The notes under the pieces are model-generated. The model saw only the letters and a program-made list of their open reading frames with translations. It did not search any database and was not told the DNA's origin. Positions 36,795-45,015 of a stretch of DNA of 64,000 nucleotides are shown piece after piece; positions within the stretch are counted from its first letter, which is position 1, and every line of letters starts with the position of its first letter. Source of the DNA: Sulfuricystis thermophila (GTDB lineage: Bacteria > Pseudomonadota > Gammaproteobacteria > Burkholderiales > Rhodocyclaceae). The stretch is taken from positions 186,001 to 250,000 of the forward strand of contig NZ_AP019373.1 of the NCBI RefSeq assembly GCF_004323595.1. The letters are read 5' to 3'. The position numbers and the translations under genes were made by a program.

Positions 36795-38159
36795 ATGGCT
36801 CAGACGCGCGTCATCCTCGATGAATCCGAAATTCCGACGCATTGGTACAACATCGTCGCGGACCTGAAGAATCCGCCGGCGCCGCCGCTCGGCCCGGACG
36901 GCCAGCCGGTCTCACCGGACAAGATGCTGGCGATCTTCCCCGAGACGATCCTCGAACAGGAGATGAGCGCCGAGCGCTGGATTCCGATTCCCGAGGAGGT
37001 GCGCAAGATCTATGCGCTGTGGCGGCCAAGCCCCTTGTGCCGCGCCGAGCGGCTGGAAAAGATGCTCGACACCCCGGCGAAGATCTTCTACAAGTATGAA
37101 GGTGTCTCGCCGGCCGGCTCGCACAAACCGAATTCCGCCGTGGCGCAGGCTTACCTGAACAAGATCGCCGGCACCAAGCGCCTGGTGACCGAGACCGGCG
37201 CCGGCCAGTGGGGTTCGTCGCTGTCACTCGCCGGCCAGATGTTTGGTCTGCCGGTGCGCATCTTCATGGTCAAGGTGAGTTACGAGCAGAAGCCCTACCG
37301 CCGCCTGATGATGCAGACCTGGGGCGGCGAAGTGCTCGCCAGCCCGACGAATCTCACCAAGGCCGGCCGCGACGTGCTGGCGCGGGATCCCCAGAATCCC
37401 GGCAGCCTCGGCATCGCGATCTCCGAAGCGGTCGAGGAAGCCGTGACGACCCCCGGCACCAAGTATGCGCTGGGCTCGGTGCTCAACCACGTGCTGTTGC
37501 ACCAGACGGTGATCGGTCTCGAAGCGAAGAAGCAGTTCGAGAAGATCGGCGAGTATCCCGACATGATGTTCGCGCCCTGCGGCGGTGGCTGCAACTTCGC
37601 CGGCGCGACTTTCCCCTTCCTTGGCGATGCGGCGGCGGGCGATGCCCGCGCGCAGAAGATCCGCTTCGTCGCCGTCGAGCCGGCCTCCTGTCCGACGCTG
37701 ACCAAGGGCGTCTATGCCTATGACTATGGCGATGCTTCCGGCTACACACCGCTGATGAAGATGTACACGCTCGGCCACGACTTCATGCCGCCGGGCATCC
37801 ATGCCGGTGGTCTGCGCTACCACGGCGACAGCCCGTTGATCTCGCAGCTCTACCACGAGAAGCTGATCGAGGCGGTGGCCGTGCCGCAGGTGGCGACCTT
37901 CGAGGCCGGCGTGATGTTCGCGCGCGCCGAAGGCATCATCCCGGCGCCGGAATCGGCCCACGCGATCCGTGCCTGCATCGACGAAGCCTTGCGCTGCAAA
38001 CAGACCGGTGAGCCGAAGACGCTGTTCTTCAATCTCTCCGGCCACGGCCATTTCGACATGAGCGCCTACGAGAGCTATTTCGCCGGCAAGCTCGAAGATT
38101 TCGAGTATCCGGCCGAAGCGATCCAGGAGTCGCTCAGGCATCTGCCGAAGGTCGGTTAG
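36795..38159 (+). CDS. trpB2: TrpB2-type tryptophan synthase beta-like protein
   Basis: This 454-residue PLP enzyme belongs to the long TrpB2 branch: an N-terminal extension ([20 protein letters not shown]), the PLP lysine in [11 protein letters not shown] (Lys111), [13 protein letters not shown], and the phosphate-binding [11 protein letters not shown]. Unlike TrpB1 it lacks the residues for tight TrpA contact, and no trpA or other trp gene is nearby. TrpB2 proteins can make tryptophan from indole and serine; here indole salvage or a related beta-replacement is plausible. Confidence 0.9.
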   Translation: MAQTRVILDESEIPTHWYNIVADLKNPPAPPLGPDGQPVSPDKMLAIFPETILEQEMSAERWIPIPEEVRKIYALWRPSPLCRAERLEKMLDTPAKIFYKYEGVSPAGSHKPNSAVAQAYLNKIAGTKRLVTETGAGQWGSSLSLAGQMFGLPVRIFMVKVSYEQKPYRRLMMQTWGGEVLASPTNLTKAGRDVLARDPQNPGSLGIAISEAVEEAVTTPGTKYALGSVLNHVLLHQTVIGLEAKKQFEKIGEYPDMMFAPCGGGCNFAGATFPFLGDAAAGDARAQKIRFVAVEPASCPTLTKGVYAYDYGDASGYTPLMKMYTLGHDFMPPGIHAGGLRYHGDSPLISQLYHEKLIEAVAVPQVATFEAGVMFARAEGIIPAPESAHAIRACIDEALRCKQTGEPKTLFFNLSGHGHFDMSAYESYFAGKLEDFEYPAEAIQESLRHLPKVG

Positions 38160-38166
38160 CCGGGTC

Positions 38167-38319
38167 ATGCGCCTCGCGTTCCTGATCCTGCTGTTTGCGA
38201 ACATCGTGCTCTTCGTCTGGGGGCAGGGATATGCCGGCAGCCGGGAAGCGGGGCGCGAGCCCGCGCGGCTGATGCAACAGCTGGCGCCCGACAAGCTCAC
38301 CGTCACCCGCGCCGAATGA
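38167..38319 (+). CDS. Small single-span membrane protein before coaE
   Basis: This 50-residue reading frame opens with one hydrophobic helix ([17 protein letters not shown]) and ends in a short polar tail ([14 protein letters not shown]). It overlaps coaE by four bases (ATGA). In related bacteria some genes with this N-terminus continue into a SPOR domain; here nothing follows, so this could be a truncated form. Whether it is translated is uncertain, but codon usage and coupling support it. Confidence 0.6.
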   Translation: MRLAFLILLFANIVLFVWGQGYAGSREAGREPARLMQQLAPDKLTVTRAE

Positions 38320-38942
38320 GCTTCGTCGTCGGCCTGACCGGCGGCATCGGCAGCGGCAAGAGCGCTGTCGCCGAGCGTTTCGCCGCCCGCGGCGTCCCGA
38401 TCGTCGATACCGATGCGATCGCTCACGAGCTGACCGCGCCGGGCGGCGCCGCGATCGCGCCGATCCGTGCGGCCTTCGGCGATGCGGTGCTGACGGCCGA
38501 CGGCGCACTCGACCGCGCTGCGATGCGCCGGCTCGTGTTCGCGGAGCCCGCAGCGCGCAAGCGGCTCGAAGCGATCCTGCATCCGCTGATCCGTGCCGAG
38601 AGCGAGGCGCGGCTGGGCCGTCTTGCCAGCGCCGAGTATGCGATCCTGGTCGTGCCGCTGCTGGTCGAATCGGGCGATTTCCGTTCCCGTGTCGATCGCG
38701 TCTGCGTCGTCGATTGCCCTGAAGAATTGCAGATCGCACGGGTGATGGCCAGAAGCGGCCTGTCGCGTGGCGAGGTGCAAGCGATCATCGCGGCGCAGGC
38801 CAGCCGCGCGGCACGTCTCGCTGCCGCGGACGATGTCATCGACAACTCTCGGGGTCTTGCCGAGCTCGATGTCCAGGTTACGCAACTGCACGAAAAATAT
38901 CTCGCGCTGGCGCGCGCCCGCCGGAGTGGGCAAAACGATTGA
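38316..38942 (+). CDS. coaE: Dephospho-CoA kinase CoaE
   Basis: CoaE performs the last step of CoA synthesis. The 208-residue P-loop kinase has [18 protein letters not shown] at 4-21, [14 protein letters not shown] with the catalytic Asp, HPLIRAE and VVPLLVESG. It precedes zapD and yacG as in many gamma- and betaproteobacteria; the usual pilD-type peptidase before it is absent here. Confidence 0.95.
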   Translation: MSFVVGLTGGIGSGKSAVAERFAARGVPIVDTDAIAHELTAPGGAAIAPIRAAFGDAVLTADGALDRAAMRRLVFAEPAARKRLEAILHPLIRAESEARLGRLASAEYAILVVPLLVESGDFRSRVDRVCVVDCPEELQIARVMARSGLSRGEVQAIIAAQASRAARLAAADDVIDNSRGLAELDVQVTQLHEKYLALARARRSGQND

Positions 38943-39026
38943 TTGCGGGCGATTCATCGTCGAGTTCGGGTTGAGATTTATCGCCGTTTGGCTCAGAATT
39001 CGACGAGTTTACCCGCGAGCCGCCGC

Positions 39027-39782
39027 TTGATCACCTACGATTACCCACTGAACGAGCGTATCCGCACCCTGCTGCGGCTCGAGGACCTGTTCGATCGCTG
39101 CGAGCATTTCGTCCGTGCGGACGATCCCGAATCGCACCATGTCGCGCTGGTGACGCTGTTCGACATCTTCGAGGTGGTCTGCCGCGCCGATCTGAAGATC
39201 GATCTGGTCCAGGAACTCGAACGCCAGCGTCAGACGCTGCTCGGCTTCCGCAACAATCCCGACATCTCCGAAGAGGCGCTCAATGGCGCCCTCTACGAGA
39301 TCGAGCAGGCTTCCGCGGCGCTTTTGGCGATGCAGGGCAAGACCGGCCAGCACCTGCGCGAGAACGAATGGCTGATGAGCATCAAGAACCGCACCGGCAT
39401 TCCCGGTGGCGTCTGCGAATTCGATCTGCCGTCCTATCACTACTGGCTCAACCGCGACCCGGCACAGCGCCGCGGCGAGCTGGAAGGCTGGATTACCCCG
39501 CTGCTGCCGCTTCGTGATGGGCTGGGCATCGTGCTGCGGCTGTTGCGCGCCTCGGGCCATCCCGAGCAGCAGTGCGCGCAGCGTGGCGCCTTCCAGCTGA
39601 TGCTCTCGGGGCGCACCGCTCAGCTCATCCGCCTGCGCGTGCCGAAGAGCCAGGCCGCCGTGCCGGAGATCAGCGCCAACAAATATGCGCTCAACATCCG
39701 CTTCACGGTGCCCGACACCGAAATGCGCCCGCGTCAAACCGAAACCGACATTTATTTCGAGCTGACTTTTTGTAATTTGTGA
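39027..39782 (+). CDS. zapD: Cell division protein ZapD
   Basis: ZapD binds the FtsZ C-terminus and bundles filaments at the division ring. The 251-residue protein (E. coli 247) has [20 protein letters not shown] at the start, the helical core and the beta-domain [21 protein letters not shown]. The start is TTG 39027; no ATG lies in a suitable place. Its stop overlaps the GTG of yacG. The coaE-zapD-yacG order confirms the identity. Confidence 0.93.
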   Translation: MITYDYPLNERIRTLLRLEDLFDRCEHFVRADDPESHHVALVTLFDIFEVVCRADLKIDLVQELERQRQTLLGFRNNPDISEEALNGALYEIEQASAALLAMQGKTGQHLRENEWLMSIKNRTGIPGGVCEFDLPSYHYWLNRDPAQRRGELEGWITPLLPLRDGLGIVLRLLRASGHPEQQCAQRGAFQLMLSGRTAQLIRLRVPKSQAAVPEISANKYALNIRFTVPDTEMRPRQTETDIYFELTFCNL

Positions 39783-39982
39783 CGCAACCCCGCATCGTCA
39801 ACTGCCCACAATGCGGCAAGCCCGTGCCCTGGGGGCCGCAAAGCCCGTTCCGGCCGTTCTGTTCGGAACGCTGCAAGAAGATCGACCTCGGCGCCTGGGC
39901 GAACGAGGAATATCGCGTGCCGGGCGAGGCGCCGCCCGACGACTTCAGCGCGCCGGATCCGGACGCCACGCCGCGCGGATAG
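39779..39982 (+). CDS. yacG: DNA gyrase inhibitor YacG
   Basis: YacG is a small zinc protein that binds GyrB. The 67-residue product starts at GTG 39779 and has the four zinc cysteines in [10 protein letters not shown] and [17 protein letters not shown], followed by a disordered acidic tail. Its last 38 bp overlap the convergent Nudix gene. Confidence 0.93.
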   Translation: MTQPRIVNCPQCGKPVPWGPQSPFRPFCSERCKKIDLGAWANEEYRVPGEAPPDDFSAPDPDATPRG

Positions 39983-40892
39983 CGGCGATGCCCTGCGCGC
40001 CGGCGGCAAGGGCCGCGGGCAGATCGGCGGGCGACAGGCCGCCGATCGCATAGACCGGCAGCGGAAGATCACGGATCAGCGCCGCGAAGCGTTCCCAGCC
40101 GATGCCGGCATCATGCGGATGGCTCGCCGTCGGCAACACTGGTCCGGCCACGGCGAAGTCGAGCCCGAGGCGCGCGGCATGTTCCAATTCATGCCGTTCA
40201 TGGCAGGAGGCGGCGACGAGCGGAAAAGGCGGGCGCCGGTCGAGCACCAGCAGCTGGCGCGCCGGCAGGTGCAGCCCGTCGGCGCCGATGGCGCGGGCGA
40301 GCTGGGCATCACCATTGACCAGCACGCGTGCGCCGTATTGCCGGCAACGTGACACCGCTGCGGCGGCGAAGGCTTCGCGCTGCATTTCCGGCAGCGCGAC
40401 TTCGCGTAGCTGCACGAGCTTGAGGCCATGGGCGAGCGCCGCATCCAGCGCGGCGAGCTGCGCCGCCAGGCCGATTTGCCACGCATGGGTGATGCCATAG
40501 ACCCCCGGCAGGGTGAGCGCGGCAAGCACGGGGGCGTTGGCCGGCAGCATCGGCGCGACGGTTTCGGCGCCGGGCGTTTGCCAGGCGAGCGCATCATGCA
40601 CATGATCGACGATTTCGCCGCGCCACTGTGTCACGCGGAAGAAGTGCAGCCGCACATGGGCATGCTCATAGACGTGCTCGCGCACGATCCAGGGTGTGGC
40701 GGCGATGACCTCGATGCCGAGCTCCTCGGCGAGCTCGCGCACCAGCGCATCATGCGGCGTCTCACCCGCTTCGACCTTGCCGCCGGGAAATTCCCAGTAG
40801 CCGGGATAGTAGGTGCCGGGTGCGCGCCGCCCGAGCAGGAAGCTGCCGTCTGCGCGCAGGATGACCGCGGCTGCGACGCGCGTGATCTTCAC
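39945..40892 (-). CDS. Nudix hydrolase fused to a thiamine-phosphate-synthase-like domain
   Basis: Residues 1-130 are a MutT-type Nudix domain with the box [25 protein letters not shown] (about 37-60), which cleans oxidised dGTP. Residues 135-315 form a ThiE-like TIM barrel ([46 protein letters not shown]). This Nudix-ThiE fusion is known in proteobacteria as MutT/YjhB-like 'Nudix family hydrolase'. The ThiE domain may be non-catalytic. GTG 40892 overlaps the stop of the upstream DUF815 gene. Confidence 0.9.
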   Translation of the reverse strand: MKITRVAAAVILRADGSFLLGRRAPGTYYPGYWEFPGGKVEAGETPHDALVRELAEELGIEVIAATPWIVREHVYEHAHVRLHFFRVTQWRGEIVDHVHDALAWQTPGAETVAPMLPANAPVLAALTLPGVYGITHAWQIGLAAQLAALDAALAHGLKLVQLREVALPEMQREAFAAAAVSRCRQYGARVLVNGDAQLARAIGADGLHLPARQLLVLDRRPPFPLVAASCHERHELEHAARLGLDFAVAGPVLPTASHPHDAGIGWERFAALIRDLPLPVYAIGGLSPADLPAALAAGAQGIAAIRAAWRPDPAR

Positions 40893-41734
40893 TTGATCCT
40901 GCCGGCGTAATCGCGCGCGAACTGCCAGGCGACGCGGCCGGAACGGCTGCCGCGCTGCAAGGCCCATTGCAGCGCTTCCTGCCGTGCCGCCAGCGCCGAG
41001 TTTTCATCGATGCCGAACTGGCGCAGCCAATGCATGCAGATGTCGAGATAGTGATCCTGATCGAACGGATAGAACGACAGCCACAGCCCGAAGCGCTCGG
41101 AGAGCGAGATTTTTTCCTCGGTGGTCTCGCCGGGATGGATTTCGCCATCGGCCGTGCGCGTCGCTTCGAGGTTCTCGCTCATCCGCTCGGGCATCAGATG
41201 GCGGCGGTTCGAGGTGGCGTAGATCAGCAGGTTCTCGGGCGCGCCGGCGATCGAGCCGTCGAGCGCGCTTTTCAAAGCCTTGTAGCCGGGTTCCGACGCG
41301 TCGAACGACAAGTCGTCGCAGAAGACGACGAAGCGTTCGGGCCGGCCCGTGATGAGCTCGATGATCTCCGGCAGATCGACGAGATCGTCGCGATCGACCT
41401 CGATCAGCCGCAAGCCGCGCTTGGCATATTTGGCGAGCACGCCTTTGACGAGCGAAGATTTGCCGGTGCCGCGCGCGCCGGTGAGCAGGACGTTGTTCGC
41501 CGGCCGGCCGGCGACGAACTGGCGCGTGTTGCGGTCGATCGCCGCCTTTTGCGCCTCGACGCCCTTCAAGTCGGCCAGTCGAATCTTGTGCGGATGATGC
41601 ACGGGCATGAGGCGCCCGCGCCAGCGGTAGGCGATGGCCGACCAGTCCGGCGGGGCGGGGGGCGGCGGCAACAGGTTTTCGGCGCGCTCGACGAGGCTTT
41701 CGAGGCGGCGGATGAGAGCTTCGAGTCCTTGCAT
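40889..41734 (-). CDS. DUF815 family AAA ATPase
   Basis: This 281-residue ATPase has the Walker A GARGTGKSSLVK near 85-96, Walker B FVVFCDDLSFD and the DUF815 signature SNRRHLMPERMSEN followed by SERFGLWLSFYPF. It starts at ATG 41734 (MQGLEALIRRLES). The function is unknown, but it is commonly encoded next to mutT-like genes in betaproteobacteria. A half-repeat match (40980-41004) covers ENSALAARQ near the C-terminus. Confidence 0.87.
   Translation of the reverse strand: MQGLEALIRRLESLVERAENLLPPPPAPPDWSAIAYRWRGRLMPVHHPHKIRLADLKGVEAQKAAIDRNTRQFVAGRPANNVLLTGARGTGKSSLVKGVLAKYAKRGLRLIEVDRDDLVDLPEIIELITGRPERFVVFCDDLSFDASEPGYKALKSALDGSIAGAPENLLIYATSNRRHLMPERMSENLEATRTADGEIHPGETTEEKISLSERFGLWLSFYPFDQDHYLDICMHWLRQFGIDENSALAARQEALQWALQRGSRSGRVAWQFARDYAGRIK
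40980..41004 (-). repeat. Half repeat inside the DUF815 ATPase gene
   Basis: The reverse complement matches the 25-nt half-repeat consensus with two differences. It is read as ENSALAARQ in the ATPase, a third frame relative to other coding copies. Confidence 0.5.
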
Positions 41735-41751
41735 CGGGTAAGCTTCCGGTC

Positions 41752-42963
41752 GTGAAGCTCTGGAATTTAGCACTTCTCGTCTGGCTTGCCGGTTGTGCCG
41801 TCGCCCCGGCGCCAACCCCCTGTCCGCCTTGCCCTGCCGTCGAAGCGCCCAAGCCAGCCGTCAAACCGTTCCAGCTCGCCCAGTGGAGCGACTTGCCCGG
41901 CTGGGAAAACGAAGACCACGCCGCCGTGCTCGAACTGTTCAAAGGGCAATGCGCGACGCTCGCCAAACGGCCCTTGTGGCTGTCGACCTGCGAGTCGGCG
42001 CAGAAAGTCGGCGCTGGGGGAAATGAGAGCGTCCCGCCGGGCGCCGACTCACCTCCAAAAGTCGGCGCTGGCGTGACGGCACCCGGCGCAGCGAAAGCGT
42101 GGTTCGAGGCGAATTTCCGGCCCTGGCAGATGGTCGCGCCGGACGGCGGTCGTGAAGGTCTCATCACCGGCTATTACGAGCCCGTCGTGCGCGGCAGCCG
42201 CACCCGCAAACCGCCGTATCTGACCCCGGTGTTTGGCCCGCCGGACGATCTGATCGTCGTCGATCTGGCCAGCCTTTACCCGGAGCTGAAAAACATGCGG
42301 CTGCGCGGTCGGCTCGACGGCCGGCGGCTGATCCCCTATTACAGCCGTGCCGAATGGACGGCGGAAGAAGAAAGACGCGCCGATCAGGCACTCCTCTGGC
42401 TCGACGACCCGATCGACTTTTTCTTCCTGCAAATCCAGGGATCGGGACAAGTGGTGCTCGACGATGGCAGCCGGGTCAGGATCGGCTACGCCGACCAGAA
42501 CGGCCATCCCTATCGTTCGATCGGCAGCTGGCTGATCGAGCAGAATGAACTCAAACCTCACGAAGCCTCGATGCAGGGCATCCGCGCCTGGGCCGAGCGC
42601 AACTCGCAGCGCCTGCAGGAACTGCTCAACGCCAATCCGAGCCTGGTCTTCTTCCGCGAGCTGCCCGCCGATGGCTCTGGTCCGCCTGGCGCCTTGGGCG
42701 TGCCCTTGACGCCCGAGCGCTCGCTCGCCGTCGATCCGCGTTTCATCCCTTTGGGCGCACCGGTCTGGCTAGCGACGACGCGCCCGAATGGCCAGGAGAC
42801 GCTCGCCCGGCTGATGCTGGCGCAGGATACCGGCGGCGCGATCAGGGGCCCGGTGCGCGCCGATTTCTTTTGGGGCAGCGGGCCGGAGGCGGGCGCGCTG
42901 GCCGGCCGGATGCGCCAGAAGGGCAGGGTGTGGGTATTGCTGCCCCGCTGGCTGGAACCTTAA
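41752..42963 (+). CDS. mltA: Membrane-bound lytic murein transglycosylase A MltA with repeat-encoded insertion
   Basis: MltA cleaves glycan strands of peptidoglycan from the outer membrane. The 403-residue lipoprotein (lipobox LAGC) starts at GTG 41752, has the double-psi barrel (GLITGYYEPVVRGSR, FFFLQIQGSGQVVLDDG, RIGYADQNGHPYRSIG) and the 3D domain with catalytic Asp in AQDTGGAIRGPVRADFFWG. Residues 85-110 (KVGAGGNESV...KVGAGVTA) are encoded by one 54-bp repeat unit plus a half unit, inserted in frame before the conserved ARAWFEANF-like segment. The insertion is Gly/Pro-rich and lies outside the catalytic core. Confidence 0.93.
   Translation: MKLWNLALLVWLAGCAVAPAPTPCPPCPAVEAPKPAVKPFQLAQWSDLPGWENEDHAAVLELFKGQCATLAKRPLWLSTCESAQKVGAGGNESVPPGADSPPKVGAGVTAPGAAKAWFEANFRPWQMVAPDGGREGLITGYYEPVVRGSRTRKPPYLTPVFGPPDDLIVVDLASLYPELKNMRLRGRLDGRRLIPYYSRAEWTAEEERRADQALLWLDDPIDFFFLQIQGSGQVVLDDGSRVRIGYADQNGHPYRSIGSWLIEQNELKPHEASMQGIRAWAERNSQRLQELLNANPSLVFFRELPADGSGPPGALGVPLTPERSLAVDPRFIPLGAPVWLATTRPNGQETLARLMLAQDTGGAIRGPVRADFFWGSGPEAGALAGRMRQKGRVWVLLPRWLEP
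42004..42081 (+). repeat. 54-bp repeat unit inserted in frame in mltA
   Basis: CGGCGCTGG occurs at 42009 and 42063, exactly 54 bp apart, and the whole 78-nt stretch matches the intergenic arrays at 23.0 and 27.6 kb (hairpin, TCACCTC spacer, closing ACGGCA). It adds 26 codons without breaking the frame. Confidence 0.95.
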
Positions 42964-43001
42964 CGAAAGGCATAGAATCCGGCCTGAAGGGAGGAAGGAT
43001 C

Positions 43002-44861
43002 CTGAACAAACTGAAGCACAAAGCCACGCTGTTCTTCGTCGCCATCCTGGCCCTGCTGGTGGTGATGCTGACGGCATTGTCGGCTTTCAGTTACCGTCGC
43101 TTTTCGCTCTACATGGCCGAGCGGCATGCGCGCTCGGTGGCCGAAACCGTCAAGGTCGGGCTCACCGAGAGCATGATCAACGGCACCATCGACAAGCGCC
43201 AGCAGTTCCTTTCCCGCGTGGCGAGCGTGCCCGGTGTCCTCGAGGTGCGCGTGGTCCGTGGCACGGCCGTCATCGATCAGTTCGGTCCGGGGCTGGCGGC
43301 TGAAACCGTCCGCAGCGATGGCATCGAACGGGTATTCGCCACGGGCAAGGAGGTCTTCGAAGTCGTCGATGCCGCCGAGGGGCCGGTCTTCCATGCCGTC
43401 CTCCCCTACATCGCCAATGACCAGGGCATCCCGAACTGCCTGCAATGTCACGCCGTGACGAACGGCACGGTGCTCGGCGCGGTGAGCATCGACATCGACC
43501 TCAAAGAAGTCCGTCATGAAGGCGTCTTCGCCGTTGCCTTCGTCAGCCTGATCGTTTTCCTTGCCGCGCTCGTCTCCCTTTACCTGTTGCGACGCATGTT
43601 GAATCCACTCTCGGAAACCGCCGAGGCGGTGCGCGACGTCACTTCCCAAGCGGTCGGCGGCAACTTTTCCGGTCGCATCCGGCAGACGAGCACCGACGAG
43701 GTGGGTGAGATCGCCGGTAACATCAACAAGCTGATGGATTTCCTGGAGCGTGAGATCACGAGGATCCAATCGCGCGTCAGCCAGCTCATCGGCCAGCGTT
43801 GCACTCAGGGTGGCAATCAGCTGGTGCTGACCACCGAGATGGTCGACAGTCTGGTCGAAGCCTCGCAGTTCAAACAGGCGATCGAGGAAGACCAGACCAA
43901 GCATGAGATCTACCGGCGTCTGGGCGATGTCCTCGAGCGCAAGTTCGACTTCAAGCGCTACTCGATCTACGAGATCGCCAACAGCAAGAACCGCATGACG
44001 CCGATGCTCGTCGATGGCGAGATGGGGGCGAACTGTCGCTGGTGCGATCCGCAGATCCTCGTCGATGCGAGCTTCTGCCGCGCCAAACGCACCGGTCACG
44101 AGGTCGATGCCATCGCCCAGCCAGGCTTATGCACGATGTTCCGCCCGGGAGAGGAAGGGGATACGCATATCTGCCTGCCGATGATCCAGTCCGGCATGGC
44201 CGGCTGCGTGACGCAGATCGTCGTCTCCAGAGAGGAAGCTGATTTGACGCGCCTGATGGCGCCGTTTTTGGCCGTCTATCTGCGTGAGGCCGGCCCGGTG
44301 TTGGAAGCCAAGCGGCTGATGGAGCATCTGCGCGAGAATGCGCTGCGCGATGCGATGACGGGGCTTTACAACCGCCGCTTCCTCGAAGAATACGTCAGCG
44401 CCCTCGTGGCGGGCAGCCAGCGCAGGAAGAGCCCGTTCTCCGTGTTGATGCTCGATCTGGATTTCTTCAAGCAGGTCAACGACACGCACGGCCACGAAGC
44501 CGGCGACAAGGTGATCAAGACGCTCGCCGACATCCTGCAGCGCAATATACGCAGTTCCGACATGGCGGTGCGCTACGGGGGCGAGGAGTTTCTGGTCCTG
44601 CTGCTCGATACCGGCGCGGAAGGCGCCCTGAAGGTCGCCGAGAAGATCCGCGCCGAGGTGGAATCCACCAAAATCTCGCTGCCCGGCGGCATGCTGCAGA
44701 AAACCCTCTCGATCGGCGTCGCCGAATACCCTGAAGACTCCGACACCTTCTGGCAGGTGGTCAAGTTCGCCGACGTCGCGCTCTACAAGGCCAAGACCAC
44801 CGGACGCAACAAGGTGGTGCGCTTCACGCCTGACATGTGGGATGAGGGAGCGCATTATTGA
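43002..44861 (+). CDS. Membrane diguanylate cyclase with periplasmic c-type haem motif (CTG start)
   Basis: This enzyme should make cyclic di-GMP. From CTG 43002 it is 619 residues: one membrane helix (about 10-30), a periplasmic DUF3365-like domain ending in the haem-binding CLQCH (about 146-150), a second helix (FVSLIVFLAALVSLYLL), a HAMP domain, a Cys-rich cytosolic sensor domain (CRWCDPQILVDASFC) and a GGDEF domain with active-site GGEEF near 526. GGAGG lies seven bases before the CTG and no ATG, GTG or TTG fits; the frame is open back into mltA. Haem attachment suggests redox or gas sensing. Confidence 0.85.
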   Translation: MNKLKHKATLFFVAILALLVVMLTALSAFSYRRFSLYMAERHARSVAETVKVGLTESMINGTIDKRQQFLSRVASVPGVLEVRVVRGTAVIDQFGPGLAAETVRSDGIERVFATGKEVFEVVDAAEGPVFHAVLPYIANDQGIPNCLQCHAVTNGTVLGAVSIDIDLKEVRHEGVFAVAFVSLIVFLAALVSLYLLRRMLNPLSETAEAVRDVTSQAVGGNFSGRIRQTSTDEVGEIAGNINKLMDFLEREITRIQSRVSQLIGQRCTQGGNQLVLTTEMVDSLVEASQFKQAIEEDQTKHEIYRRLGDVLERKFDFKRYSIYEIANSKNRMTPMLVDGEMGANCRWCDPQILVDASFCRAKRTGHEVDAIAQPGLCTMFRPGEEGDTHICLPMIQSGMAGCVTQIVVSREEADLTRLMAPFLAVYLREAGPVLEAKRLMEHLRENALRDAMTGLYNRRFLEEYVSALVAGSQRRKSPFSVLMLDLDFFKQVNDTHGHEAGDKVIKTLADILQRNIRSSDMAVRYGGEEFLVLLLDTGAEGALKVAEKIRAEVESTKISLPGGMLQKTLSIGVAEYPEDSDTFWQVVKFADVALYKAKTTGRNKVVRFTPDMWDEGAHY

Positions 44862-44875
44862 TTTGAACGGACGAA

Positions 44876-44892
44876 CGCACCAACTTCGTGCG
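44876..44892 (+). promoter_or_regulatory. Possible NtrC site 1 upstream of amtB
   Basis: CGCACCAACTTCGTGCG is a dyad resembling TGCACC-N5-GGTGCA. It is weaker than site 2, 22 bp away centre to centre. Confidence 0.5.
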
Positions 44893-44897
44893 TATTG

Positions 44898-44914
44898 GGC
44901 GCCAATATGGTGCG
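44898..44914 (+). promoter_or_regulatory. NtrC-type enhancer site 2 upstream of amtB
   Basis: GGCGCCAATATGGTGCG matches the NtrC pattern in its central part (GCGCCA-ATA-TGGTGC). It lies about 51 bp before the sigma-54 promoter. Confidence 0.6.
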
Positions 44915-44964
44915 GCGCAAGAGCCGTACCATTTTAATATATTGATTCTAAATAAATTTCATTC

Positions 44965-44979
44965 TGGAACACTTGTTGC
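44965..44979 (+). promoter_or_regulatory. Sigma-54 (-24/-12) promoter of amtB
   Basis: TGGAACA-CTTG-TTGC has GG and GC 10 bp apart. Transcription would start near 44991, downstream of the ATG at 44983, which rules that codon out as the start. Confidence 0.78.
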
Positions 44980-45015
44980 TCCATGGTTGTCCATTTGCAA
45001 TCTCAGGGCACCACC

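Noticed and set aside
38623-38647. Another half-repeat copy in coaE (RLASAEYA)
   Set aside because: About six differences from the consensus; cannot be told from chance in this composition.
44983-45015. AmtB start at ATG 44983
   Set aside because: It would lie upstream of the transcription start predicted by the sigma-54 promoter, and the added residues do not resemble AmtB.
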